From contig JALMQS010000030.1 in assembly GCA_024734495.1 (NCBI GenBank), forward strand, positions 36,346,947-36,410,946: 64,000 nt of DNA, written 5' to 3'. Under the pieces are notes generated by a model. It made no database searches. It saw only the letters and a program-made list of their open reading frames with translations, and was not told the DNA's origin. A program made the translations under genes and the position numbers. Shown piece after piece: positions 10,242 to 20,445 of the stretch. The first letter of the stretch is position 1, and every line of letters starts with the position of its first letter. This stretch comes from Forficula auricularia. Lineage: Eukaryota; Arthropoda; Insecta; Dermaptera; Forficulidae.

Positions 10242-10787
10242 ATTATTTCAAGTTAGAAATATATAAGTTCAAATATTATTTTCACTCAATGTTTTACAAA
10301 ATTCCCTACATTAGAGTCGCTATCGAATAAAATGTAGAAAACCTTCAGTTAAATAAAAAGGGCGTAGATAGAACGATCTCTCTATTCATTTGCATATAAG
10401 CCACTGCTAAATACAAGACCAGACCTGTTTCATACTTTTAAAGATGAATTTTTTAATTTCTATTATTCTAGGAGCGGCCTTTTTGACTTTTGCATATGGA
10501 TCAAAATGATCGTCATTATTTTATATTATAGAGAAAATATTCAATTGGACTTGAAACAAACAATTATTTGCTGCAGCTCTAACTAGCGAGCGTAGATTTT
10601 GAATTTAAATTCTAGAAAATAAAATTTTAAATCGAAATAAATATCAAATTTGAATATATACCTACTTAATCTATCATTTAAATTATTATTATTATTATTC
10701 AGTTCTATAATCAGTATTAGATTAGCTCAAAACACAAATATACCTATGGCCTTAGCGCCCCTGTCGGCCTGAGCATTACATGTTTTT
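10242..10787. other. AT-rich stretch with a shared 50-bp block
   Basis: 10725-10775 (AAAACACAAATATACC then GCGCCCCTGTCGG) recurs near 46190-46240 and, inverted, near 53150-53215, so it is repeat-derived. An (ATT)n run lies at 10682-10700. Otherwise unassigned. Confidence 0.4.
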
Positions 10788-11535
10788 CTAAGAGTTTTAT
10801 CAAAAAAGTAGTCCAAGTAAATGTTCAAATTAACAAAATTTCCTAGAGGATGAGACAGAAATCAAATTTTTAGGATGAGTCGTTTTCATTTTATGAAGGA
10901 AAAAGTGAATTTTTTTGAAAAAAGAAAGATTATTTCCTGTCATGGAAAATGCTGGATATCTATAAATCTAAGAAATTTAACAAAAAAGTAGGCCAAGTAA
11001 ACGTTCAAGTCAACAAAATTTCCTAGAGAATGAGATAGGAATAAAGTTTCTAGGATGAGTGGTTTTTATTTTTATGAAAAACTGCGATTTTTCGCAAAAA
11101 AATTGAAGTTTTTCAATAATTCAACCTCATTGCGGCACGGGTTACCATTATTCAATTAAGAGGAAACTTTGTTTGAATTGTATCAAATTTAATCTAGTTT
11201 AAAAATATATAGAGTGGTCTTTGTCGAAAACGTGCTCTTTCATCGTCAAAATGGGAAAAAATCGAAAAAAGTGCGAGTTTTTGGAATTTGCGGAAACAGA
11301 AAAAATACGCCAATTTTCAACTAGCGCTTGAGTCCGAACGGTTAGTCGGAGAAAAAACCTAAATAATGAAATTTGTATGAAATTTTATGAACTTTCATTT
11401 TGAATAGGAAGGTTATTTACAAAAAGTTGATAGTTTTCGAGTTATAAGCAAAAACCGCTAAAAAACTAAATTTTTGGCCTTTTTGACAATGTTCCGTCAC
11501 AAAATTTTGTTAGTAAACCACGGATTCGGATTCAG
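10788..11535. mobile_element. Family J, copy 2
   Basis: The left arm is mostly deleted and the right arm extends through the GCCAATTTTC block to AAAATTTTGTTAGTAAACC. Central markers GGATATCTATAAATCTAAG and AAGTAAACGTTCAAGT match copy 1. Within the remaining left part, the AAAAAAGTAG...AACAAAATTTCCTAGAG segment occurs as a direct duplicate. Confidence 0.6.
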
Positions 11536-11621
11536 GACACCCAAAAACATAATGGGTTGAAGAAATTACAACTTCCCCCAAAAATGGAAAAAAACTAGAA
11601 ACTTAGGAAAATGAGTACCTT

Positions 11622-12530
11622 TTTAGGTTTGTTTACTTTAACATACAGGGTATGGTCAAGTATTGTAATCGTGCATGAAAAAAGTGGTTTTTCCTTCTTT
11701 TTTTTCAAAATATCTAAAAAACGGCTGAAACTATTTCGATTAAAAAAATTGAAAGAAACCATGGCATTTAGGTCTACAAAAAATAATAGTGATCATCGAA
11801 AAAATTATATTTTTCGAGATAATAATTGTTTTGTCAAAATGTCTGTTAGTTAGTTAGTTAGTCTGTGCGTTACCAAATTTGTGGACGAGCTAGCTCAAAA
11901 ACTAGTTTGAATATCGAAACCAAATTTCACACGTAGTTTTGGTCCATTGAGATTAAGAGCTGATTAGATTTTGGTGCATATCGACCCAAAATTAAAGGGG
12001 GTCGAGGGGGGTTAAAAATTAAAAATCTAGGTCGTTTGAGCAAACTCAACCAAATTTTGTATACATAATCAGTGGACCCCAGAAGTCTAAAAATGCAAAA
12101 TCTTACCTCCCAAAATGGGGGGGGAGGGTCAAAAAATAAACATCTTGGCCATTTACCAAACTCAACCAAATTTTGTATACATAATCAGTGGACCCCCAGA
12201 AGTCTAAAAATGCAAAAACTAACCGCCCGAAATGGGGGGGGGAGGGTCGAAAAATGAAAATCTTTGCCATTTACCAAACTAAACCAAATTTTGTATACAT
12301 AATCAGAGGGACCCAAGAAGTCTAAAAATGCAAAAACTAACCGCCCGAAATGGGGGAGGGGAGGGTCAAAAAATGAAAATATTTGCCATTTCCCAAACTC
12401 AACCAAATTTTGTATACATAATCAGTGGGACCCCAGGAGTCTAAAAATGCAAAAACTAACCCCCTCCCCCTACATGATTATAAATAATTTTATTAAATAT
12501 TAAAGATAAGATGAGGGGCCAGGTTGTAGA
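11622..12530 (+). mobile_element. Family A element with internal tandem repeats
   Basis: Begins at a short hairpin around ACATACAGGGTATGG, runs through CAAGTATTGTAATCGTG, AAACGGCTGAAACTAT, GACGAGCTAGCTCAAAAACT and TTTTGGTCCATTGAG, then enters a tandem array, and ends near GAGGGGCCAGGTTGTA. All copies lack a conserved ORF; the 80-codon ORFs here are chance. The array and a hairpin end resemble non-autonomous Helentron (DINE-1-like) elements, which is inference. Confidence 0.6.
12042..12470 (+). repeat. ~118-bp tandem repeat, about 3.7 units
   Basis: AAACTCAACCAAATTTTGT or a close variant starts at 12042, 12158, 12276 and 12395, giving periods of 116, 118 and 119. Each unit contains TATACATAATCAG, a GGACCCC-type motif, AGTCTAAAAATGCAAAAAC and a G-run. 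Other family A copies have one to three units, so unit number varies among copies. Confidence 0.8.
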
Positions 12531-12813
12531 AAGTAAAGGAAAAGTAACGCATTTTGTTTATTTTAATGCACGCTGTGGCTACCCACACTGTTGAAAAAAA
12601 TTGTCAGTTTACTACTCTGGAAATATAAGAGATAATATTGTAATTTAAAAGCTTATTTTCTCTCGCCCCCTCTATAAAATCCGGTGCTCTCTACAGGCCT
12701 GGTGGCGAGCCTTGAAAAATTTTCATTTTTTCCCTCCATTTTATATATTTCATCCACTTCTTTTTTTGGCTTCCGAATCTCTCAACGCCGGGGCATCTGA
12801 AGCCGTTTAAAAA
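12531..12813. other. Spacer between opposed family A copies
   Basis: AT-rich with CTCGCCCCCTC and GGCCTGGTGGCGAGCC blocks. No gene seen. Confidence 0.3.
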
Positions 12814-13440
12814 AGTGATAAGCTGACATGTTCTGATGTGGCCATCCACTTGACTTTACCATACAACCTGGCCCCTCACTTACAATAATATTTAATAAAA
12901 TTATTTATAATCATGTTGGGGAGGGAGGGGGTAGGTTAGTTTTTAGACTCCTAGGGGCACACTGATTATGTATACAAAATTTGGTTGAGTTTGCTCAAAC
13001 GACCTAGATTTTTATTTTTTGAACCTCCACCTCTCCCACCCCATTTTGGGCGGTTAGTTTTTGTATTTTTAGACTTCTGGGGACCCACTGATTATGTATA
13101 CAAAATTTGGTTGAGTTTGCTCAAACGGCCTAGATTTTTAATTATTAACCCCCCCCCCTCCACACCCATTAATTTTGGGTTGATATGCTCCAAAATCTAA
13201 TCAGCTCTTAATCTCAATGGACCAAAACTACGTGTGAAATTTGGTTTCGATATTCAAACTAGTTTTTGAGCTAGCTCGTCCACAAAAATTTACTAACTAG
13301 CTAACAGACAGTTGGTTTCGCTCAATTTTTTCAATCAAAATAGTTTCAGCCATTTTTGAGATATTTCGAAAAAACCAACAACTTTTTTCATACACGATTA
13401 CAATACTTGACCATACCCTGTATGGTAAAGTAAAAAAAGT
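12814..13440 (-). mobile_element. Family A element, inverted copy
   Basis: Opens with AAGCTGACATGTTCTGATG and TGACTTTACCATAC (the far end of family A in reverse), contains two internal units, and closes with the hairpin ACCATACCCTGTATGGT before AAAGTAAAA. With the copy at 11.62-12.53 kb it forms an inverted pair. Confidence 0.65.
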
Positions 13441-13476
13441 GAAAATGTAATTCACTTTTGTTATTCAGTAAATAAG

Positions 13477-13576
13477 NNNNNNNNNNNNNNNNNNNNNNNN
13501 NNNNNNNNNNNNNNNNNNNNNNNNNNNNNNNNNNNNNNNNNNNNNNNNNNNNNNNNNNNNNNNNNNNNNNNNNNNN
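13477..13576. other. Assembly gap of 100 N
   Basis: Exactly 100 consecutive N, the usual placeholder for a gap of unknown size. It follows directly after the inverted family A pair. Continuity across it cannot be assumed. Confidence 0.99.
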
Positions 13577-13597
13577 ATAATTACGGACAGCTAATAT

Positions 13598-13735
13598 TCA
13601 CATCTCGAGACGCTGCCCGCCAGGGCCACCAGCCCGGAGGGCCGAGCGGTACTGCTCGTTATAATAATTTTATTAAATATTAAATATAAGAAAGGGGCCA
13701 TGGTGTATGGTAAAGTCAAGTGGATTGCCATATCA
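13598..13735 (+). repeat. Family C scrap fused to family A end
   Basis: 13598-13650 carries GAGACGCTGCCCGCCAGGGC and a GGGCCGAG block of family C. 13655-13730 carries the terminal segment of family A (ATTTTATTAAATATTAAATA, GGTAAAGTCAAGTGGAT). Confidence 0.5.
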
Positions 13736-13854
13736 GAACGTGCCATTTATTATGTTTTACTATCTAATAAAAGTACTTCTATCTAATCGAAGAAGAGTTT
13801 TCCTATTTTTAATTTCATTTCTTTTACATGCAACTTTGATTTCTTGTTGCTATT

Positions 13855-14340
13855 CATTAAACGGACATTCATTTAGACCCCCTCTCTTGGCAAGTGCCAA
13901 CTGATGGCCATGTTCGCATGTCCTTAGTATGAAAACAAGCAAGCACGCCTGGAAGACGTGCTCTTTACATGAATAACGTGTAGACACCCTACAAGGTGTG
14001 CAAGTCCATTTTGTGCACTGGCAGGGGCGACGGCGACGACGACGCTGTCCCAGTCCTTGGCCGATGTCATCCAGTCCGTCAACTGACCCTCGCGAAGTGC
14101 CTGCCCCCAAGTGAAGTGATCCTAGTGCGATGCGATGCTCTCCAGCAGCCAAACTACCTTCCACCACCCTCTCTATGGTCCTTTTCTGGTAAGCTTCGAC
14201 GCCGCATGCATCAATTATAAAGCATCGCTTTTAATAGGATAACTCGAACCTGATAATGTTTCATTCAAGAACTAAATTGATTCGAAATCGAAGCTTAAGC
14301 TCCGGTACATTTTCAATTTACGCGGCGCTTGTCAAGTCCG
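13855..14340 (+). other. GC-rich island, possible exon or regulatory DNA
   Basis: This block is about half G+C in a region otherwise near 30 percent, and I find no second copy. A + strand frame of 74 codons (13996-14220) and an antisense frame of 105 codons (13850-14167) overlap it, and neither has a recognisable domain. TTTCTGGTAAGCTT near 14180-14195 would serve as a splice donor. It may be an untranslated first exon, an enhancer or a non-coding RNA. Confidence 0.35.
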
Positions 14341-15086
14341 GGCCCTTTTAACCTTTTAGGCCAATCAGACTAACAAACTAGAACTATGTTTGTTTCAAAT
14401 CGGACAGCAAATAAGCGATTTACTCATTGTCTAAATGAATCGACAGGGAATGTCCATTAATGCTCGCGGAAAACGGTTAGTCAACACTTGCATTTATATA
14501 TATCTATATATGTATATATTTACCAATTGGCGAATAATCATAGCGCTGATCTTAACGAGATTCAATTCATTAGAATCCCGTGACTCTGCTTATTTCTGAT
14601 ATTACATTGGTCCCCTATTAAAACGTACACGATTTAACACTAAATGAATTAAAAATAAAACCGTTTCTGTTACAAAATGTTACATCTTTGAATAATTTCA
14701 ATGAGCAATTCCCTTATAACAGATAAATATAAACCTGTTATAAAGTGAATATTAACAAACATTGATAGTAATGAAAATTAGTAATCGTAATGGTAAGTGG
14801 TTAGCTGGCGCTAATGGCCATTTTAATGATCGCAGTCTGCAGAGTGAGAAAAGCAGATCTTGATAGCAAATTGCTCTCCCGTGTTAGAGATCCGAGCTGA
14901 GAAGTTTTTTCAATTTTTTTTTTGTTTTTTGAAGTTAAACTTCTTTAGCGACGTATCTGTTTGAATTTTTTAGTTACAATAAAGGGTAAATGATTCAATA
15001 GAAAGGAAATAAGAGACAAGCCCTGATTTTAAATTAATAATTTAAATTTTATAATTTTATAAAATTTTATTTGTTATGAATAGTTG
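14341..15086. other. Quiet intergenic stretch
   Basis: Mixed composition with few repeats visible. A short (TA)-rich run lies at 14498-14520. No gene is supported. Confidence 0.3.
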
Positions 15087-15230
15087 GTTATAAGTAGAGA
15101 TCGGATTCCTATGCAATTGCATATTTTGTTTGCCGGCACATACGACCCAGGAGATCGATTATCTATCCGAATCATGCATCTAGAATACTCTGGGTTAAAT
15201 TTTATATTGCATATTTTATGCTTATTTGAG

Positions 15231-15371
15231 TAATATTGCATAAAACTGCATATTTGAAGAATATTGCATAAAATTGCAGTATTTGAAGAATATTGCATAA
15301 AATTGCATATTTGAAGAATTTTGCATAAAATTGCATATTTGAAGAATATTGCATAAAATTGCATATTTGAA
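15231..15371. repeat. 28-bp sub-terminal tandem repeat, five units
   Basis: AATATTGCATAAAATTGCAT plus TATTTGAAG repeats about five times without spacers inside the hAT-D end. Sub-terminal repeats of this type commonly bind hAT transposase. The right end has shorter GCATATTT repeats. Confidence 0.7.
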
Positions 15372-15496
15372 TGATTTTTTGTTAAATATTGTATATTTCG
15401 CGCAAAAATACAGATTTTTTAAAAGTAAATTTTAGGAGAAAGAATGAAAAAATTGAAGAAATAAAACTGGAGGACGCCATTTTAAATTCGAATAAA

Positions 15497-15720
15497 ACTA
15501 TAGTGTAAATTAATGTAGAGATCAGATTATAGCCGGTCAAATATTTGCATTATTCTATTAGTTGATGACGATGTTCAAGCGGGAGGCCCGAGTTCGAGCC
15601 TTGCTAGCATGTAAAATTTCGACCGGCTAAAATTCGGCTTCCTCACTAACACTTTACTGATGTGCTGTCTAAATGGACTGTGTTCCCGAGGACAATAAAT
15701 AAATTAAAAAAAAAAATATA
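15497..15720 (+). mobile_element. SINE cluster nested in hAT-D
   Basis: 15497-15550 is the reversed 3' body of the SINE seen at 17.2 kb (GATCAGATTATAGCCGG). 15553-15720 is a second SINE in + orientation with B-box GAGTTCGAGCC (15590-15600), ACCGGCTAAAATTCGGCTTC, and an A-rich tail near 15705-15717. The two are related subfamilies, lying head to head. Confidence 0.5.
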
Positions 15721-16014
15721 TATATACTTATAACATATAATGAGAATTTTGTGCAATTTTTTACGCAATAAAAGTACATATTTGACACTTCATGTCTATA
15801 GCTTACTTTATCACCAATTTCTTTTATTAGCATTCCTTCAAATATATACTCTTTTTGTCTTCAATTTTAATTTTTTAGTGCATAAAAAATTTTATTTTGC
15901 CATTTTTACTGCATATATTTGCATATTTCACCGTATTCTGCATATTACTTGCAAATTTCAATATTTTTAACTGCATATTTTGGCAGTTTTAACTGCATAA
16001 AAATCCAGTCTCTA

Positions 16015-16494
16015 ATTATAACGTTATAAGATAATAATTTAAATTTCATAATTTTAATAAATTTTATTTGTCATGAACTTTTAGTGGGGTTTAAAATTAA
16101 AGATACACTTCCTCCCGTGAGCTTATATGGATGAGGCCCACATATTTTTTTTCTCCAGATTAAGTGAGAGACGATTCTTGACTATTTTGTCATACTAGGG
16201 GGAAAAAAATTTAAATAAATTTGGATAGGGGGACTGGAAAGTTTTTAATTGTAACTCAGAGGGTTCATGTTTAATTCATAAACAAAAAGGGCATATAGAG
16301 ACAAACATGTTGAAAAGCTTCTTCGTTTTAGAGCATTTTATTTCCATTATTCAATAAATAGAATAGAATTTTAGATGATTTTTTAAGTAGTAATGAAAAT
16401 TTGTTTGTGTGAAAAAATTCGAAGTCTATAAAAGTGTATCTGTGTGTGTTCGTGGGTAACCCAAAAATAATGATTAGATCTTTATATCAATGAT
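16015..16494. other. Gene-free stretch
   Basis: Mixed AT-rich sequence with no repeat or exon recognised. Confidence 0.3.
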
Positions 16495-16749
16495 TAGGGG
16501 TGCCCACAGGGGGTAGGGGTAGACGTAGAGTGAATCATTGATTTTTTTATGGGTGGGGGGGGTTGAAAATTGTTTCAAAATTAACATTATATGCTAAAAA
16601 TAAAAACGGTCAAGTTAATAACTTCAACAAAAGGTAATAAAAACATCTTTTAAATTTTTAGATGTATATAATGTACAGAATGGGGATTACTTTTCATGAA
16701 AATGGGGGGGGGGGGGAGATTCATAAAGCTAGAGGGGATGGGCACCCCT
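16495..16749. mobile_element. hAT-type MITE, copy 1
   Basis: Terminal inverted repeats TAGGGGTGCCCA and TGGGCACCCCT, with flanking TCAATGAT (16487-16494) and TCAATAAT (16750-16757) agreeing at seven of eight positions. An 8-bp duplication and this end sequence are typical of hAT MITEs. The interior has G-runs and no ORF. A relative lies inverted at 19678-19929. Confidence 0.75.
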
Positions 16750-16982
16750 TCAATAATTATGGAATTTTGAATTTAGAGATTTAGTTTAATTCACAAAATA
16801 TGATTATTTTCTTTGTTTTAAACTAGGCTTTATTCCGAGCTTTTTTTTAGTATTTTGAAAATATTTTAAATATTTCTTGAAGTATTTTGATAAAAAAAAA
16901 AATGAGTGAGCCTAAAAAATTCTTTTATTAGTAATTTTCATAAAAATGATATTTTCTGAGATATTTTTGCTTTTAATAATAG

Positions 16983-17548
16983 GGAGAATCTATAAATTAT
17001 GTAACACATTAAACAGGGGTGGGGGAGATAATATTCACTTTGTTATGTACCTATCGTTACGATGGGGAGGGGCAGGGGCCACGAATTTTAATAAGTGTTA
17101 CGTAACAAAAAATTAAATGTAAAAAAATTAAATAAATTTTGGGGGGTCAGGTTGGCCGAGTGGTTATACGTTATGGAGTTCGCCTTCTAATCAAGCTAAC
17201 GCGGGTTCAAACCCCACTCGCTGCAAATATTTGGCCGGCTATAATCTGATCCCTATACTAATTTACACACACTTCCTCACACAAACAAGAACACTCAATG
17301 GCCAAAATGTACCATAGTTTCCGAGTCTATTAAAAAAAATATTGATTAATACTTATTGTGCAATTATCTTATTTATTTTGTGAAATAAAATAATTTAAAT
17401 AATTAACATAATTTTTTGTTTTTGAGCAAAATATAAGTGTAACGTAAGTAAACTCCTAGGGGAGGGATTTGTTATGGTTTGTTACATATGGGGGGAGGGA
17501 GGTTCAAGAAAATTCCAAAACGCGTTACATAATTTATGGATGCTCTCC
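16983..17548. mobile_element. MITE with ATAAATTATGTAAC ends, split by a SINE
   Basis: GGAGAATCTATAAATTATG at the left mirrors CATAATTTATGGATGCTCTCC at the right, and G-rich blocks (GGGGTGGGGGAG and GGGGGGAGGGAGG) follow each end. It is interrupted by the SINE at 17146-17340. I do not assign a superfamily. Confidence 0.6.
17146..17340 (+). mobile_element. tRNA-derived SINE (Ser/Leu-type head)
   Basis: The head reads GTCAGGTTGGCCGAGTGG with A-box TGGCCGAGTGG (17153-17163) and B-box GGTTCAAACCC (17203-17213). The body TGGCCGGCTATAATCTGATC and ACACTCAATGGCC follows, then an A-run at 17332-17339. The same body occurs reversed at 48870-49000 and 15497-15550, so this is a dispersed SINE rather than a single tRNA gene. 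Confidence 0.7.
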
Positions 17549-17555
17549 AATATAA

Positions 17556-17880
17556 AGTGGGTGGCCAAATTATTATACTCATTTGATGGTCAAATTTTTA
17601 TACTCATTTGAAAAATTATATCTTTCAAACGTTTTTAAGAGTTTAACTTGCTATAAAACTCTTAATGTCGTTTCAATTGTTATCTTTTAGCTTTATTAGC
17701 TTAGGACAATACAAATTCAATAATACTAATACAATTCAATATACAATTCAATATTCTGAGCAATCCCATTTTGTATGAGCTGCGGCATGCTGTATGACAA
17801 TGCATTTTTTGCTTATTTCTTGAAGTGCAGGTGTATTGGGCCATGCTTTAATAATATTTTCTATCAACTCCCTTTTGTTA
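17556..17880 (-). pseudogene. Tc1-like transposase, C-terminal part
   Basis: On the minus strand a frame reading NKRELIENIIKAWPNTPALQ (about 17820-17878) matches the C-terminal region of Tc1 transposases. Downstream lies a Tc1-type inverted end, AGTGGGTGGCCAAATTATTA (from 17556). The preceding transposase segment sits beyond 19126, so the gene was split by the element at 17881-19126. Confidence 0.6.
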
Positions 17881-19126
17881 GTAGGGTAAATCCGGGAGAG
17901 ATGCCACACATTTTAAAAAACCATTATTCTAAACCCCATGGTGCACATAACTATAAGTAAATAGCTGTTAACACAATAAAATGTATTAAGTGTGTAATGG
18001 GTTATTAAATTAAAAACAGTATAATAAGTAGAAAAAATCTAATTGTAAAACCTTGCTCTGTGGCGTCTCACCCACAGGTGTCAGGAAGGATGCCACATTT
18101 CTTTAAATTACAAATTTCAAATTACAATAGTAGTAAAAACAGTGTCATTAAAAGTATTTAAGAACTAAAAAAAATTTTTAGGTATACAAAAAGCTAAAAA
18201 TATATTTTTTTGCAACGAAATTTTCTCTGGAGAGAAAAAAGAAGGGAAAAAAATTTGTTTTTCTATGCCTTTGTTAAAAATGAAGAAAGTTTTTGAACAC
18301 TACTGTGGAGAGAACAAGGAAACATTTTATTTGTTTCATTCATTGACCCTTTGAAACCCTGAAGAAGGAGGGAAAAATCCTCCGAAACGTCGGTTTGAAA
18401 GGAAAGGAGGAAGGATTCCAATAAATTACACCTTATTTTATATGTGTTAATTTTTTCTTTCCTCACTACCTCTGGGCTGCCTTCCATTACATTCAATTAA
18501 AAATATATATTTTGAACATAGAAAGTTCTTTAAAGATTGTAAACAAAATTTTGCCAAATGAAAACAATAATAATTGGACAATATTTAGTCTTTTTTAGAA
18601 ATTTTTCTATTTTGGCGACGACAATCGACATAAAATTCTTCAAAATAGTCCAGTCCTCAAGAAGCCATCTCTAACATGTTGCACAACGCAACCAAATACA
18701 TTTCTTGGAAGTTAGAGTAGTTTTCATCGCAGTGTGGCATCTCTCACATTTAGTAAGAGTGAGATGCCACACCCTCCCTCTTATCGCGATTAGTAGCAAA
18801 CAAACCAAAAACCGACTCATAACCTCACTAAAGGTTTCGTTGTTTACTATCTATTTGACTTTATTCGAGTATTTAAAATTTTATCTCTTAATAAATTCAT
18901 AAGTGAAGCTTAAAAAAACTTTAGAATGTGTAATGAGAGTCTTACCTTCGATTTTAGCTTGTAGCCAGTAAAATATTCTTCACAATCAGATAAAAACAGT
19001 TTTCCTATCAAAATAAACGTCCAACTGATAAGACGGACTGGCCTGCACTAGGATCTAGCTGGAACTTTTTGAACTACAAGGGGTGCGGCATCTCTCCCAA
19101 GTGTGGCGTCTGTTCCGGTTTTACCC
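17881..19126. mobile_element. TIR element (AGGGTAAA ends) inserted in Tc1
   Basis: About 27-bp inverted ends: AGGGTAAATCCGGGAGAGAT at 17883 and the mirrored GTTCCGGTTTTACCCT near 19111-19126, each next to a GTGTGGC or GCCACAC motif. Further GAGATGCCACAC repeats occur inside (18.06, 18.73 and 19.09 kb). Flanking TTA on both sides may be a 3-bp target duplication, which would suit PIF/Harbinger, but the superfamily is not certain. No transposase is present. A PLE-type scrap is nested at 18340-18490. Confidence 0.6.
18356..18396 (+). ncRNA. Hammerhead-like motif in nested PLE scrap
   Basis: CTGAAGA (18359-18365), one A, stem GGAGG/CCTCC (18367-18371 and 18379-18383) with a GAAAAAT loop, GAAAC (18384-18388), GTCG loop, GT. 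It has the same architecture as the PLE copies but unrelated stem sequence. The antisense 77-codon ORF over this stretch is not a gene. Confidence 0.4.
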
Positions 19127-19255
19127 TAATTATTTTATCTTTGCAAATTTCTTTTTTTTAGGGCCATCCATACATTTTCGATCGGGTTAAGGTCTGATGA
19201 GTTATCAGCCCAGTCCAAAAGGGTTGGTTATTAGACTAGATTACTACTAGACATT
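19127..19255 (-). pseudogene. Tc1-like transposase, catalytic-region part
   Basis: On the minus strand a frame reads LLDWADNSSDLNPIENVWMA followed by LKKRNLQ (about 19150-19230). This is the conserved Tc1 block around the second catalytic Asp (usual form W(P)x(Q/N)SPDLNPIENxW). It is followed directly by the foreign element ending at 19126 and resumes at 17880. A stop lies just upstream, so the copy is dead. Confidence 0.7.
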
Positions 19256-19677
19256 TTGAAAAGTTTGAATAAAATAAATTTACTTGATGAAAATCATTTG
19301 AATATAAAAATTTTACCACCCACTGTAATGCTTTTGTATTCGTCAAAATTGAATTATATAATGAAAAGTCTTCCCCTTTTTAGGGAGCACACCTTTTTTT
19401 TACTTCATGTTGTGTGGTTTCAATTGGGTTCAAATATCGGTATTTTTTTCAGCCAAATTAATAAGCCTGTGTTATTGGACATTGGTTCCTACGTGCTTTG
19501 CTATTTTAGCGGTTGGATCTCCAAATGTGGTTCTGCCTTAGTGAAGCAACAGGAATGTCTTCCGGCCTTTCTAGTGACATTTGTCTTACATGAATAAATT
19601 ATTGTTTACTGCTCTAATCATTTTGATTAGTTTCTACCTGTACTTGCCATTACTTATATATATTATGAATTATTAGT
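19256..19677. other. Stretch with a 113-codon ORF of unknown status
   Basis: A + strand frame at 19256-19597 encodes 113 residues rich in hydrophobic stretches. I recognise no domain, and it starts at the edge of Tc1 sequence. It is probably chance, but it is one of the longer non-repeat frames in the window. Confidence 0.2.
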
Positions 19678-19929
19678 CAGGGGTACCCACCGTCCCTAGG
19701 TTCATGAATCACTCCGAGTTTCATGAAAAGCAATCCCCCCCCCCCCATTTTATTCCGTTCTAAAGAATTAGAAGAGCTTCTTATAACATTTTGATGAAGT
19801 TATAAGATTTGAGAGCTTTTTGACATATTTTTAGCATATAATGCTAAAATGCAACAATTTTCGACCCCCCAGAAATTTCACTGACGCGACTCTGCGTATT
19901 AACTCCCCCTACCCCTCTGGGCACCCCTG
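19678..19929. mobile_element. hAT-type MITE, copy 2
   Basis: Ends CAGGGGTACCCACC and GGGCACCCCTG, and an interior with the C-run and TTAGCATATAATG block of copy 1 in reverse. Flanking 8-mers do not match well, so the target duplication has decayed. Confidence 0.65.
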
Positions 19930-20445
19930 TATGACTATAGACCTTGCGTTTTGAGTCAAGATAGCGTCACAACTCACAAATACCTCTCTTCAAGATATTC
20001 TCTCGGATATCCATAAAATTCTTGTAAGGAAAAACCAATTCCTAGACGGTTTAATAAACCATCAGTGGGTTAAAAAAAGATTAATTTAATTGAAAATTGC
20101 TTATTTATGCTTATATTATGAAAACGTCTTAAAATCTCAATAGAACCATTCTAAAATCATATTTTCCTAATTCCTAAGTCGGAAGTATAGAGAGCCCAAA
20201 TCTTATCAGTCATCCGCCCGACTATGTGCCAAAATGAATTTTCTATCAGGTACTTTTCGTTAAGCTATCATCGCCTGTCTCCCAGAGGGGCTTGATAACC
20301 CTCTTTAAACACAGAAACTCTGCGTAGAAATGGCTTTTTATTTGTCTTATTTTAATGCAAGAGAGCACAAAGATTCAAAACTTAAATTCAATTAATGTGT
20401 CATGTCATGCTGATATAAGATATAGGCCTTAAAAATTCTATTTTT
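19930..20445. other. Quiet intergenic stretch
   Basis: Even composition, no repeat copy noticed and no long frame. Candidate unique host DNA. Confidence 0.3.

Larger units (their letters stand above)
15095..16014. mobile_element. hAT family D element, internally deleted copy
   Basis: Terminal inverted repeats TAGAGATCGGATTCCTATGC and, at the right, GCATAAAAATCCAGTCTCTA match those of the 48067-49423 copy. Flanks GTTATAAG and ATTATAAC agree at six of eight positions, fitting an old 8-bp target duplication. There is no transposase remnant. A SINE cluster is inserted at 15497-15720. The antisense 96-codon ORF is the sub-terminal tandem repeat. Confidence 0.65.

Noticed and set aside
11927..12406. 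Repeated antisense ORFs of 73-80 codons with similar proteins
   Set aside because: Their similarity comes from the 118-bp tandem unit. The frame is not kept between family A copies.
15231..15371. Regular 28-bp repeats resembling a CRISPR array
   Set aside because: There are no spacers, the host is eukaryotic, and the repeats sit at the sub-terminal position of a hAT element.
17146..17225. A functional tRNA-Ser or tRNA-Leu gene
   Set aside because: The sequence continues into a body found elsewhere in the window and ends in an A-run, so it is a SINE.
19256..19597. A 113-codon hydrophobic ORF as a membrane protein gene
   Set aside because: No recognisable family, no support for a start or splice context, and AT-rich DNA gives such frames by chance. 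Kept only as a low-confidence note.
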